Positions 8,957 through 17,667 are shown, counted from the stretch's first letter. The stretch is DNA of 64,000 nt from Hylemonella sp. (GCF_027532185.1 NZ_JAPZSV010000003.1:496001-560000); one strand, 5' to 3'. Translations and numbers: made by a program. Notes: generated by a model not told the origin, from the letters alone.

Positions 8957-9831
8957 ACCTTCTTCACCTCCGCGCGGCCGAAGAGGCCGTTGGGCCGCCA
9001 GGCCAGCGCCGCGATCACGAGCGCGAAGGTCAGGATCTGCGTGTAGCCCGAGCCCAGGGTCGAGGTGATGGTGGCTTCCACCAGGCCGAAGATCAGGCCG
9101 GCGATCATCACGCCCCAGGCGCTGGTGATGCCGCCGAGGATGGCCACCGCAAAGGCCTTGAGGCCGAACAGCGTGCCCATGTCGGAGTGCACATTCATCA
9201 GCGGCGCGATCAGCACACCCGCGATGCCCGCGAACAGCGCCGAGAGCGCAAAGGCCAGTGCCACCGCGCGGCGGATCGGGATGCCCATGAGGCGCGCGGC
9301 CGCGCGGTTCTGCACCACGGCCAGCATGGCCGTGCCCCAGCGTGTGCGGCGCGACACATAGTGCAGCGCCGCCGCCAGCGCCAGGCCCACGATGGGGATC
9401 AGCAGCTGTAGCGGGTACACCCCCAGGCCCAGGCCGCCCACTTCCAGCGGCGACTGCGCCAGCGACGAGGGCAGGCTGCGCGGCTCCTTGCCGTAGGTCG
9501 CCATGACCACGTTGTCGAGCACGATGCCCAGCGCCACCGTGGCCATGAGCCAGGCGTCCGAGCCGCGGTTGACGAAGGGCCGCACCGCCAGCCACTCGAC
9601 CAGCAGGCCATAGAGCGCACACAGGGCCAGGGCCAGCAGCACCGCTGCATAGCCCGGCCAACCGAAGGTCTGTGCGAAGGTGTAGGTGAGCACCGCGCCC
9701 AGCATCATGGAGCTGCCCTGGGCAAAGTTGACCGTGCCGCTCACGGCATAGGTCACGTAGAACCCCAGGGCCATGAGCCCGTACATGCTGCCCAGCCCCA
9801 GGCCGCTGACCAGCGCGGATAACACCAGCAT
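8953..9831 (-). CDS. LivH-type ABC permease
   Basis: This 292-residue membrane protein has about eight spans and the LivH motifs GLGLGSMYGLMALGFYVTYA, GTVNFAQGSSMMLGA and FGLKAFAVAILGGITSAWG. It would pair with the LivM part of the downstream fusion to form the transmembrane channel. A good ribosome site, GAGGAG, precedes the ATG at 9831. Its stop overlaps the start of the fusion gene, and the binding-protein gene lies 29 bp upstream, so all four genes form one operon. Confidence 0.94.
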   Translation of the reverse strand: MLVLSALVSGLGLGSMYGLMALGFYVTYAVSGTVNFAQGSSMMLGAVLTYTFAQTFGWPGYAAVLLALALCALYGLLVEWLAVRPFVNRGSDAWLMATVALGIVLDNVVMATYGKEPRSLPSSLAQSPLEVGGLGLGVYPLQLLIPIVGLALAAALHYVSRRTRWGTAMLAVVQNRAAARLMGIPIRRAVALAFALSALFAGIAGVLIAPLMNVHSDMGTLFGLKAFAVAILGGITSAWGVMIAGLIFGLVEATITSTLGSGYTQILTFALVIAALAWRPNGLFGRAEVKKV

Positions 9832-9860
9832 CGTCGCGTCTCCTCTATTTACTCAGGCAC

Positions 9861-11045
9861 TCAGTTCAGGCCGACCGGAACAATTCGGTTGTCGACGAAC
9901 TGCGCCCAGACGTAGTCGTTGGCCTGCACGGCGTCGTGCACGGTGGGCGTGAAGGGCTTGACGTAGGTCTTGATCAGGCCTTCGTACTTGTCGATCTTGT
10001 AGAAACCCTGGCGGATGTCGTCGCCCTTGGTGGAGCCGGCGGCCTGGATGGCCAGCGCCGTCAGGTGCATGCCGTCGTAGGCATTGGCCACGCCCACGGC
10101 CGGGGTGATGTCGCCCGGGCCCTTGACGTTGGGGTACTTGGCCATCATGGCCTTGATCACGCGCTCACCCACGGGCGACTGCTTGCCGAAGAAGCTGTAG
10201 GTCTGCACGAAGTGCACGTCCTTGGCCATGGCACCGGCCAGCTCGGTGAAGCGGCCCCCGGCCGGACCCCAGTGCGAAACCACCGGCACCTTCCAGCCCA
10301 TGCGCTCCAGCGACTTGACCACCTGGGCCGAGGGGCCAACGTTGCCCACCATGAACAGCGTGTCGGCGCCCGCAGCCTTCAGGCGTGTGAGCTGCGGCAC
10401 CATGTCCACGTCATTGGCCTCGAACTTCTCCACGCCGGCAGGCGTGACGTTCTTGGCGGCCATCGCGGCCTTCAGGCCCTTCTCGTTGCTCTCGCCCCAG
10501 GGGTTGTTCACCAGAATCAGACCGGGCTTCTGCGTCTTGAAGGTCTTCTGCGCATAGGCCAGCATGCCCACGTCCACGATCTCGTCCACGGCCGAGACGC
10601 GGAAGGCGAAGTTGGGATTGGCGCCGTTCTGGGTGATGCCCGTGCCTGCGGCCCAGGGGCCCATGAAAGGCACTTTCTCCTGGTTCATCAGCGGCACGAT
10701 GGCCATGGACACCGGCGTGTCCAGGCCGCCGAAGACCACCGCCACCTTCTCGCGGTAGATCAGTTCGCGCGCGGCCACCACACCCTTGGCGGGGTTGGCC
10801 TCGTCGTCACGGCGCACCAGCTCCAGCTTGCGGCCGCCGAGCAGGCCGCCCTTGGCATTGATCTCGTCGATGGCGATCTGCATGCCGCGCGTGATGGCCT
10901 CACCGGCCAGGGCCGACTGGCCCGACAGCGCGGTGACCAGGCCGATCTTGATGGGTTCATTGGCCAGCACCGGGGTGGCGGCGGCCAGCGCCAGGCCGGC
11001 GGCCAGCAGGGTACGGCGACCGAAGGAGAAGGAAGAACGGGTCAT
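9861..11045 (-). CDS. Periplasmic substrate-binding protein of the Liv-type importer
   Basis: The 394-residue protein has a signal peptide at residues 1-28 (RRTLLAAGLALAAATPVLA followed by NEPIKIG), then the type 1 periplasmic binding fold: IGLVTALSGQSALAGEAITRG, EINAKGGLLGGRKLELV, and AYDGMHLTALAIQAAG. It would capture the ligand outside the inner membrane for the LivH/LivMGF importer. The ATG at 11045 is chosen because AGGAG precedes it and the signal peptide follows immediately. The ligand is not readable from sequence; the adjoining amidase and deacetylase suggest an amide or ureide. Confidence 0.93.
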   Translation of the reverse strand: MTRSSFSFGRRTLLAAGLALAAATPVLANEPIKIGLVTALSGQSALAGEAITRGMQIAIDEINAKGGLLGGRKLELVRRDDEANPAKGVVAARELIYREKVAVVFGGLDTPVSMAIVPLMNQEKVPFMGPWAAGTGITQNGANPNFAFRVSAVDEIVDVGMLAYAQKTFKTQKPGLILVNNPWGESNEKGLKAAMAAKNVTPAGVEKFEANDVDMVPQLTRLKAAGADTLFMVGNVGPSAQVVKSLERMGWKVPVVSHWGPAGGRFTELAGAMAKDVHFVQTYSFFGKQSPVGERVIKAMMAKYPNVKGPGDITPAVGVANAYDGMHLTALAIQAAGSTKGDDIRQGFYKIDKYEGLIKTYVKPFTPTVHDAVQANDYVWAQFVDNRIVPVGLN

Positions 11046-11163
11046 GGCAGGACTCCTGTGATGGGGGTGGATGCGGGCAAGCCCGCGGGCCCCATCTGCC
11101 ATGCAAGGGCCGTGCCAGTGTCGCCACGGCGGCTATCTCTTTGTTTTCATACTGATATTCAGA

Positions 11164-11173
11164 TTGTTGACAA
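11164..11173. promoter_or_regulatory. Candidate operator in the divergent control region of the amide locus
   Basis: The 226-bp gap 11046-11271 separates the importer operon from the hydrolase operon. It contains TTGTTGACAA, an inverted repeat with arms TTGT/ACAA, close to the TTGT-N-ACAA type of site bound by many FCD-family GntR regulators. One such regulator is encoded at 13800. The minus strand also offers TTGTCA, 16 bp, TATGAA as a possible promoter overlapping the site. This is inference from pattern and context. Confidence 0.4.
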
Positions 11174-11271
11174 GATGGCACACTCTTTGCACGCACTTGG
11201 ATGGACCGTCCCCGGCAGACCCGTCTGGTGCATGTGGCACCAAAGCGGGGACGAAACGAGAGGAATTGAAG

Positions 11272-11682
11272 ATGTCCAGCACCAAGATGAGCCCTGGCGC
11301 CATCGTCGACGAGTACCTGCGCCTGCTGATGATCCCGGACCCGGCCGCCGCCAGCCAGTACGTGGCGCCCGGCCTGCAGATCCGCTTCACCGGCGGCCGC
11401 GCCATGAAGGCCCCGGCCGAATGCGCCACCTTCAACGCCACGCGCTACCAGTGGGTCAAGAAGAAGATCGACGCCACCGAGACCGTGGCTGGCGGCACGG
11501 AAGACGAAACCATCGTCTACAGCCGCGGCACGCTCTACGGCGCCTGGCCCGACGGCACCCTCTTCGAAGGCAACCGCTATGTGGACCGCTATGTGGTGAA
11601 GCAGGGCTTGATCACGCAGATGGACGTCTGGAACGACAGCGCCGAATGGCTGCTGGTGCGCGCGGGTCTTGCAACACTGTGA
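11272..11682 (+). CDS. SnoaL/NTF2-like protein
   Basis: This 136-residue protein starts at the ATG at 11272, preceded by a GAGGA ribosome site. The pattern fits the SnoaL-like NTF2 fold: a helical N-terminus (IVDEYLRLLMIPDPAAASQYV), then ALQIRFTGG-type strands, and a C-terminal sheet (NRYVDRYVVKQGLITQMDVWND). Such folds serve as isomerases, hydrolases or binding subunits. It is the first gene of the divergent catabolic operon, 11 bp before the deacetylase gene. It is distantly reminiscent of the AtzH-like protein at 6024, so the locus has two NTF2-like proteins. Function unknown. Confidence 0.75.
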   Translation: MSSTKMSPGAIVDEYLRLLMIPDPAAASQYVAPGLQIRFTGGRAMKAPAECATFNATRYQWVKKKIDATETVAGGTEDETIVYSRGTLYGAWPDGTLFEGNRYVDRYVVKQGLITQMDVWNDSAEWLLVRAGLATL

Positions 11683-11693
11683 GGTACAGCACC

Positions 11694-12617
11694 ATGCCGG
11701 CGATCTACCCTGGCCTCCTTCCCGACCACGGGCGCTTCCCCTACCGCCCCATCACCCGCCGCGCGGACTACCACTGGCCCGGCGGCGCACGCCTGGCCGT
11801 CTACCTGGCGTTCAACATCGAGCACTTCGCGTTCGGTGAAGGCCTGGGCGCCATGATCGGCCCGGCCTCGCCGCAGCCCGACGTGCTCAACTACTCCTGG
11901 CGTGAGTACGGCAACCGCGTAGGTGCCTGGCGCTGCCTGGAGCTCTTCGACCAGCTCAAGCTGCCCGCGGCCGCCCTCATCAACACCGCGCTCTACGACC
12001 ACTGCCCCGAGCTCGTGGCCGCCTGCGCCGCACGTGGCGACGAACTCGTGGGCCACGGCCACAGCAACGCCGAACGCCAGGGCGTGCTCGACGAAGAGGC
12101 CGAGCGCGAGCTGCTCGTGCTCTGCCGCGACCGCATCCGCGCGCGCAGCGGCACCGCGCCCGCGGGCTGGCTCTCGCCCTGGATCAGCGAGAGCAAGCTC
12201 ACGCCCGACCTGCTGGCCGAGACCGGCTACCGCTACACGCTCAACTGGTGCCACGACGACCAGCCCGTGCGCATGAGCACGCGCAAGGGCCAGGGCCTGT
12301 GGTCCATCCCCTACCCGCAGGAGCTCAACGACATCCCCATGATCGTGGCCCGCCAGATGGACGGCAAGGACTTCGCGCAGATGATCGTCGACAACTTCGA
12401 CGAAATGCTGGAGCAGTCGCGCCAGCAGCCCCTGGTCATGGGCATCGCCCTGCACCCGTATCTGGTGGGCCAGCCCTACCGCCTGCGCCACCTGCGCCGC
12501 GCGCTGCAGCACCTGGCGGCCGCACGGGATCGCGGCGAGGTCTGGTTCGCCACCCCCGGCGCCATCTGCCAGCACATGGACAAGCTTGCTGTTCAAAACC
12601 CCGAGACCGTCGCATGA
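11694..12617 (+). CDS. Polysaccharide deacetylase-family hydrolase, PuuE-like
   Basis: The 307-residue protein carries the NodB-type fold of the PuuE subgroup: GRFPYRPITRRADYHWPGGA, YLAFNIEHFAFGEG, DELVGHGHSNAE, GWLSPWISESKLTPDLLAETG and GIALHPYLVGQPYR. PuuE members are metal-independent allantoinases or related cyclic amidases in purine catabolism, which suggests ring-opening or deacylation of a small amide. The ATG at 11694 gives the family-typical start; the TGA overlaps the amidase ATG. With the neighbouring amidase it could open and then cleave the same substrate. True allantoinase activity is not shown by the sequence. Confidence 0.85.
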   Translation: MPAIYPGLLPDHGRFPYRPITRRADYHWPGGARLAVYLAFNIEHFAFGEGLGAMIGPASPQPDVLNYSWREYGNRVGAWRCLELFDQLKLPAAALINTALYDHCPELVAACAARGDELVGHGHSNAERQGVLDEEAERELLVLCRDRIRARSGTAPAGWLSPWISESKLTPDLLAETGYRYTLNWCHDDQPVRMSTRKGQGLWSIPYPQELNDIPMIVARQMDGKDFAQMIVDNFDEMLEQSRQQPLVMGIALHPYLVGQPYRLRHLRRALQHLAAARDRGEVWFATPGAICQHMDKLAVQNPETVA

Positions 12618-13825
12618 ACGCCCCCCTGCCCTTCCCCATCAACGACACCGTGGGCGCCTGGGTGCCACACGGCAAATTCACGGTTGCCGGCCAGCCCGGC
12701 GGCCCGCTCAGTGGCCTCACCTTCGCGGCCAAGGACTTGTTTGACGTGGCCGGCCATCCCACGGGCGCTGGCAACCCCAGCTGGCTCGCCACCCACCCCG
12801 TGCCCACGCAGCACAGCGCCGTGGTCGCACAGCTGCTGGCAGCCGGCGCCACGCTCATGGGCAAGGTGCTGACCGACGAGCTGGCCTACAGCCTGCACGG
12901 CGACAACACGCACTACGGCACGCCCCTCAACACGCGCTACCCCGATCGTGTGACCGGCGGCTCGTCCAGCGGCTCGGCCGCCGCCGTCACCGCCGGCCTG
13001 GTGGACTTTGCGCTGGGCACCGACACCGGTGGCTCCACCCGCGTGCCCGCCAGCTACTGCGGCCTCTGGGGCCTGCGCACCACGCACGGCCTGGTGTCGG
13101 CCCAGGGCCTCGTGCCCCTGCACCCCAGCTTCGACACCGCCACCTGGCTGGCGCAGGACGCCGAGGTGTTTGAGCGTGTGGGCCGCGTGCTGCTGCCCGC
13201 CAGCCACCACGCCCCGCGCCGCCTGCTGCTGCCGCTGGACGCCTGGGAACTGGCCGACGAGATCTTCCAGGCGCCGCTGCAACGCGCCCGTGACGCGCTG
13301 GCCCACCAGCTGGCCTGCGTGCCCGAGGGCCTGCGCATCGCCGGAGACACGGGCCTGCCCGCCTGGCGCCAGACCTATGTGACGGCCGGCGCCTATGAAG
13401 GCTGGCAGGTGCACGGCGAGTGGATCACGAAGGCGCAGCCCGTCTTCTCCCCGGCCATCGCCGGCCGCTGGAAGGCCGCAAGCCAGGTCACGGCCGAAGC
13501 CTCCGCCGCTGCACGCGCCACGCAGGCACAGATCCGCGCCCACGTGCACCACCTGCTGGGCACCGACGGCCTGCTGCTGCTGCCCTCGGCCGCCAGCCTG
13601 GCGCCGCTGCGTAACGCCAACCCGGCTGACGTGGATGCCGTGCGCCTGCGCACCATGGCCATCACCTGCATCGCGGGCCTGTGCGGCCTGCCGCAGATCA
13701 GCCTGCCGGTGCCCACCACGGGCGGTGACATACTTGGCGTCTCGCTGCTGGGACCGGCCGGCAGCGACCTGGCCCTGATCCAACTCGCACGCCGCCTGCA
13801 TGCCCAAATCGTCTCCGCCTCGTAG
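12614..13825 (+). CDS. Amidase signature family hydrolase
   Basis: The 403-residue protein has the Ser-cisSer-Lys amidase machinery: Lys40 in TFAAKDLFDV, the GGSSSGSAAAV motif at about 115-125, and Ser141 in GTDTGGSTRVP. The product is shorter than many amidases (450-500 residues), as in the group linked to ureide catabolism (AtzE/HpxY-like). It would hydrolyse an amide bond in the cytosol. It overlaps the deacetylase gene by ATGA and the regulator gene by 26 bp. The AtzH-like partner lies at the end of the divergent operon. The substrate is not identified. Confidence 0.92.
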   Translation: MNAPLPFPINDTVGAWVPHGKFTVAGQPGGPLSGLTFAAKDLFDVAGHPTGAGNPSWLATHPVPTQHSAVVAQLLAAGATLMGKVLTDELAYSLHGDNTHYGTPLNTRYPDRVTGGSSSGSAAAVTAGLVDFALGTDTGGSTRVPASYCGLWGLRTTHGLVSAQGLVPLHPSFDTATWLAQDAEVFERVGRVLLPASHHAPRRLLLPLDAWELADEIFQAPLQRARDALAHQLACVPEGLRIAGDTGLPAWRQTYVTAGAYEGWQVHGEWITKAQPVFSPAIAGRWKAASQVTAEASAAARATQAQIRAHVHHLLGTDGLLLLPSAASLAPLRNANPADVDAVRLRTMAITCIAGLCGLPQISLPVPTTGGDILGVSLLGPAGSDLALIQLARRLHAQIVSAS

Positions 13826-14579
13826 CACCGCTGCACGACCTGCCCGGCGCGCACCCCCGCCGCGCCAGCGCACGCCCGCGCCGCCCGTGGAGGACAGCGC
13901 CGAGGGCGACAGCGCGGACGTAGAGGCCCGCATCTACCGCGCCGTGTTCGAGAGCGTGATGAGCCAGCGCCTCAAGCCCGGCACCAAGCTGCCCGAGGCG
14001 CCGCTATGCGAACTCTTCAAGGTGAGCCGCTCGGTGGTGCGCAAGGTGCTGCAGAAGCTCGCGCACGACCACATCGTGCAGCTGCGCCCCAACCGCGGCG
14101 CCATCGTGGCCGTGCCCACGCGCGAGGAAACCCGCCAGATCTTCGAAGCCCGCCGCGCGCTGGAAGCCGCCATCGTGCGCCTGGTGACAGAACGCGCCAC
14201 CGCGCGCGACCTCAAGGGCCTGCGCGAACAGCTGCGCGCCGAACACGAGGCCATGCACCGCTTCGACCAGCCCGCCTGGGCCAGACTCGCCAGCGCCTAC
14301 CACCTGCGCCTGGCCGAACTCTCGGGCAACCCCATCCTGCAGCGCTACCTGGCCGAAATCGTCTCGCGCTGCTCCCTCATCGTCGCCGTGCACCAGCCCC
14401 CGGGCAACGCGGCGTGTGAGCATGACGAACACGAACGCATCGTGGACTGCATCGCCAAGGGCGACGCCGAAGGCGCGGTCAAGCTCATGGACCAGCATCT
14501 GCGCGAGCTGGAAGAACACCTGATGCTGGTGTCGCCGGGGGATGAGAAGAGTCTGGCGAAGTTGTTGGGGTTGGGGTGA
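13800..14579 (+). CDS. GntR-family (FCD) transcriptional regulator
   Basis: This 259-residue protein has a proline-rich basic tail (1-40), a winged helix with the GntR pattern LKPGTKLPEAPLCELFKVSRS and VVRKVLQKLAHDHIVQLRPN at about 50-105, and an FCD ligand domain (EARRALEAAIVRLVTE, ASAYHLRLAELSGNP, EHERIVDCIAKGD). The FCD histidines suggest a metal-assisted carboxylate-type effector. It overlaps the amidase gene, so it is co-transcribed with the pathway it probably controls, acting on the region 11046-11271. The start at 13800 overlaps the amidase end; a shorter start is possible. Confidence 0.9.
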   Translation: MPKSSPPRSTAARPARRAPPPRQRTPAPPVEDSAEGDSADVEARIYRAVFESVMSQRLKPGTKLPEAPLCELFKVSRSVVRKVLQKLAHDHIVQLRPNRGAIVAVPTREETRQIFEARRALEAAIVRLVTERATARDLKGLREQLRAEHEAMHRFDQPAWARLASAYHLRLAELSGNPILQRYLAEIVSRCSLIVAVHQPPGNAACEHDEHERIVDCIAKGDAEGAVKLMDQHLRELEEHLMLVSPGDEKSLAKLLGLG

Positions 14580-14686
14580 AGCTGGGCGGCTGCAATTGAG
14601 CGCTTGCTACCGCCATTGATGGCGCCGTGACATAGCGATATCAGCCGCGTAGCAGCCCTCAAGCTACAAGCAACCTCACCCAGCCA

Positions 14687-15859
14687 TCAATCACAAAACG
14701 GCCGTATTGACTTGCTATAGCCGTACTTGATTGCTGACGAGAAGAAGCCGCCACACTCAGATTTCTTTTTGCATGGTTCGCATTCCGGCGCATATTCATT
14801 CTTCCAGTCAGAAATCGATTTGACGTAGAACGGATAAACATCCGGATCAACGAGACAGAGCGGCAGGTTGTATATCGAAACAGGAATCCTGTGTGCAGAA
14901 AGAATACGAGCAGCCTGACTCAGCTCTCTCTTGTACTCGATTGGGTCAATCCATAGCGCATCCAGATTGGCGCGGGTGAAGCCCATCATCTCCAAGCCCA
15001 TTAGTGCCACTTGATCAACGAACAGCAAATTGCGAGCTATGTACTCTGCAAGCTTGGGCAAACCGGCGGCTGTCTGCTTGTGAAGTACCACCCGGATTTC
15101 CACCTTCTGCCCGAGTCGTTTGAGATTTAAAACACCACGAACAGTTTCGTCGAATGCGCCATCTGCTTGAACAACATAGTCGTGAAGAGCGGGATCTTCT
15201 GAGTAGATGGGGATGCCAAGCATGACGTCAGGATGGTTGACGGCAGCGTAGGCATCGGCGAACGCAGGATTAGAAAAGTAGCGTCCATTAGACAGAATGT
15301 GCAGCGAAGTAGTTGGCAGCCAGTTTTTGACATGCCGCACGAGAGCGATGAAGTCTTCGCCAAATAGAGTGGGCTCACCTCCGGTGATTCCCAGAGTCCG
15401 TGTATCTCTGGGAATGAGACGAACGAGATCCATAGCCTCGTCAAGTAGCCACTTGTCATCGATGCGTTTTGGGGGTTGTGAGCACATTAAGCAGTAGTTG
15501 TTGCATTGCTCAGTTAGCAGAATGCTGTTGTGCTCCGAATTCGCGCGGAATAATGATCGGAGATGTCCTTCCGACAAGGCCACCACGTCACCTTCCGCCA
15601 GGTAGCCGAATTCGGCGCCCATAACCGTCCAGTCTCCAGAGAATCCTTCAGGCTTAGGGCCGAAGGCAAAGTAGTGCGAATAGCCAGTCGGGATATCCGT
15701 GAATCTATCTTGAACAAGTAGGGCCTTCTGGCTTCGCAACCCAGGAGGGAGATCGGCGTTAGTTGTCAGGCTATAAAGACCTCTTCCGTCGCGCTTTAGC
15801 CCCAGTGGCTTCGGCGCTTCCGACTCTATCCGGATGACTCGGCCAGACAGTGTCAGCAT
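14687..15859 (-). CDS. hxsC: His-Xaa-Ser system radical SAM maturase HxsC
   Basis: The 390-residue radical SAM protein has the cluster motif CNNYCLMC (Cys119, Cys123, Cys126) and then TLGITGGEPTLFGEDF, the SAM-binding GGEP region. A C-terminal cysteine cluster (CEPCKKKSECGGFF and a last FCD) probably binds an extra iron-sulfur centre. The pattern and the neighbours identify HxsC of the Hxs system. A TTG at 15871 is an alternative start, but the ATG at 15859 has AGG upstream and overlaps the end of hxsB by only a few bases. Gene G+C is clearly lower than in the flanks. The reaction on HxsA is unknown. Confidence 0.9.
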   Translation of the reverse strand: MLTLSGRVIRIESEAPKPLGLKRDGRGLYSLTTNADLPPGLRSQKALLVQDRFTDIPTGYSHYFAFGPKPEGFSGDWTVMGAEFGYLAEGDVVALSEGHLRSLFRANSEHNSILLTEQCNNYCLMCSQPPKRIDDKWLLDEAMDLVRLIPRDTRTLGITGGEPTLFGEDFIALVRHVKNWLPTTSLHILSNGRYFSNPAFADAYAAVNHPDVMLGIPIYSEDPALHDYVVQADGAFDETVRGVLNLKRLGQKVEIRVVLHKQTAAGLPKLAEYIARNLLFVDQVALMGLEMMGFTRANLDALWIDPIEYKRELSQAARILSAHRIPVSIYNLPLCLVDPDVYPFYVKSISDWKNEYAPECEPCKKKSECGGFFSSAIKYGYSKSIRPFCD

Positions 15860-17313
15860 TTCTGCACCCAACCTCGGAAGATGTCGTGGGCTTCCTGGTC
15901 CTTACGCATGGTTTCGAGCAGGTATTGAACCGCTCCCATCGTGCGCTTACAGAAATCGGATTCAGGCTTGCGGCCCAGTACATCGCCAAAGACTGCATGG
16001 TGAAAGACAGGATCTGCACCGCACCAAGGTTCAAAGGCGCAGTCCGAGCACATCGGCGCAGAAAGCGTGAAGGAGTCTTCTAACGCATCGAGCAGCTTGG
16101 TAGACGTAAAGATGTCGGTGTAATTGTCAGTGTGGACATCACCCAGCCTAAAACTTGCATCCCCCATCTCTTGAAGCATGCGGCTTTCATCGGATGCGTA
16201 AACTCCACCGTCGTAGTTGAAAACTACGGCAGCAATGCCCGCTCCAGCTGGACTCATGAGATCAACGTACCCAGGGTCATTGGAAGTCAGCATCTTGGTC
16301 AGGAGAACCGATGAAAATTGCTCGGAGAAGGGGATACCTTTCTTATTCAAATCCAGGATGTAGTCCATTCCTTCTCGGTAGAAATCCAGCCAACGCGCCG
16401 AGCCATAGGCTTGGTAACTCTTGGTCTTGAGTGCGAAGCCGTAGGGAGACAGATTCCGCAGAAAGACACTGGTGAATCCCTGGCGGACGTATTCGTCGAT
16501 GATCTCTTTGACCCGGTCCAGACTGGCCGGCGACGTTGTCATCAGGGCTGAGACGGAGTCATATCCCAGATAGTCTCGGGCTCGTCGAAGACCATCGGCG
16601 AACCGGGCGTAGCTATCTCGGCCCGGACGAGGTCGATTGGTATTGTGGAGATCCTCGGGGCCATCCAAGGACGTCGAAAGGTAGATCTGATGATCGCGGC
16701 AAAAATCAAGGATGTCGTCAGTCAGCAGTGAAAGCGTCGTGGCAATCACGAATTGCAGTTCGCGCCCCTCAGTCAAGTTCCTTTCTTCTGCAGCCTCGAC
16801 AATCTCACGAATCAGATCAAAATTGAGCAGAGGCTCACCACCTTGGAATTCGATCTTGATGGCGGGATTAGGGGAGCGAAATACCAGGTCCAGCGCCCGT
16901 TGAGCCGTTTCGCTACTCATGTTGAAGGCGGCTTTGTTTTCCGATTGCCTCGACACTTGGCAATACGGGCAGCTATGGTCGCAGCGTAGGGTGACTACAA
17001 AGATGTGAAGGTTTGTGAAGTTGCGGAGGTTTTGATACTTTGTGCGATTTTTCAGCGCCAGGAGTTGAACGCTAGCCGCATCGCCAGGCTCTTGAAGAAA
17101 GTGCTTGGCTCGCAGCTCTGAATAGCTGGGATCGGATGAGGGTAGTCGTTTAGCGACGAAATTGTCCAGCTTGTCTCGTTTCAGGAACGTGAACTCACCA
17201 ACGGCGTTTGTCAGGACAACCTCATCCTCACCAAAGCGTTCAAAACGAAAAGGCAGAAGAGAGTAGCTTCCCAAGTCTGACCTGTACGCCTCAATCGACT
17301 TGAACTGACTCAC
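15853..17313 (-). CDS. hxsB: His-Xaa-Ser system radical SAM maturase HxsB
   Basis: The 486-residue protein has radical SAM motif CDHSCPYC (Cys111, Cys115, Cys118), the EFQGGEPLLNFD segment, and a SPASM-like C-terminus (MCSDCAFEPWCGADPVF and a later FCKRT) for auxiliary clusters. SPASM enzymes modify ribosomal peptides, often by crosslinking or epimerising residues. It starts with GTG at 17313, overlapping the hxsD stop (GTGA), and runs into hxsC. The N-terminal 100 residues could hold a peptide-recognition region. The two radical SAM enzymes are predicted to act on the H-x-S repeats of HxsA. Confidence 0.92.
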   Translation of the reverse strand: MSQFKSIEAYRSDLGSYSLLPFRFERFGEDEVVLTNAVGEFTFLKRDKLDNFVAKRLPSSDPSYSELRAKHFLQEPGDAASVQLLALKNRTKYQNLRNFTNLHIFVVTLRCDHSCPYCQVSRQSENKAAFNMSSETAQRALDLVFRSPNPAIKIEFQGGEPLLNFDLIREIVEAAEERNLTEGRELQFVIATTLSLLTDDILDFCRDHQIYLSTSLDGPEDLHNTNRPRPGRDSYARFADGLRRARDYLGYDSVSALMTTSPASLDRVKEIIDEYVRQGFTSVFLRNLSPYGFALKTKSYQAYGSARWLDFYREGMDYILDLNKKGIPFSEQFSSVLLTKMLTSNDPGYVDLMSPAGAGIAAVVFNYDGGVYASDESRMLQEMGDASFRLGDVHTDNYTDIFTSTKLLDALEDSFTLSAPMCSDCAFEPWCGADPVFHHAVFGDVLGRKPESDFCKRTMGAVQYLLETMRKDQEAHDIFRGWVQKC

Positions 17314-17600
17314 TGCTGAAGTCCCGATCTGGAGAAAGCCAGCGACAAAATCAGATTGCGGACAGGTTCTGTCTCCTGCTTGATCTGGTGGCGGAGTTTT
17401 TGGTCGAGTAGTTCTCGCTTGAAGTCCGCGATCACGATTTCAACCGATGTGTCATTGCCTGTCAGGTCACTGACATCACACATGATCTGGCTCTCGGTCT
17501 GCGAGATCACGATAGTCAATCGATCAATGAACCGGTAAGCGGCCTTCTCGACGACTTCTAACGGATAGACCGACTTGTCCAACGTCACGGTATGCGACAT
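17310..17600 (-). CDS. hxsD: His-Xaa-Ser system protein HxsD
   Basis: This 96-residue protein begins SHTVTLDKSVYPLEVVEKAAYRF and holds ELLDQKLRHQI near residues 67-77, which corresponds to the conserved LLNDYxLRE-type block of HxsD. The size and the place before hxsB are also right. It may be a peptide-recognition or scaffold partner for the maturases; no activity is known. A strong GGGGG ribosome site lies just upstream of the ATG at 17600. It overlaps hxsB by GTGA. Confidence 0.88.
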   Translation of the reverse strand: MSHTVTLDKSVYPLEVVEKAAYRFIDRLTIVISQTESQIMCDVSDLTGNDTSVEIVIADFKRELLDQKLRHQIKQETEPVRNLILSLAFSRSGLQQ

Positions 17601-17623
17601 TGTGTCCCCCTAATTAATGGAAA

Positions 17624-17644
17624 GGCCGGCTACATTGGCCGGCC
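17624..17644 (-). terminator. GC-rich hairpin between hxsA and hxsD (possible attenuator)
   Basis: GGCCGGC at 17624-17630 pairs perfectly with GCCGGCC at 17638-17644 around a 7-base loop. In the direction of transcription it is followed by TTTCC, a short U-run only. It sits after the hxsA stop and before the hxsD ribosome site. It would allow much hxsA mRNA but less of the maturase message, or protect the hxsA 3' end. Confidence 0.6.
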
Positions 17645-17667
17645 ATATTTAACCTACGCAGTACGCA

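Noticed and set aside
6761-9046. Long plus-strand frame (761 codons) across the importer genes
   Set aside because: It is antisense to the LivMGF fusion, which shows Walker motifs and signatures; the plus-strand product is rich in Gln/His/Arg of the kind seen for antisense frames.
14580-14686. Possible terminator or Comamonadaceae-type repeat after the GntR gene
   Set aside because: TGCTAC and GTAGCA are too far apart for a stable hairpin and there is no T-run, so I do not call it; it may be a decayed copy of the AT-rich repeat.
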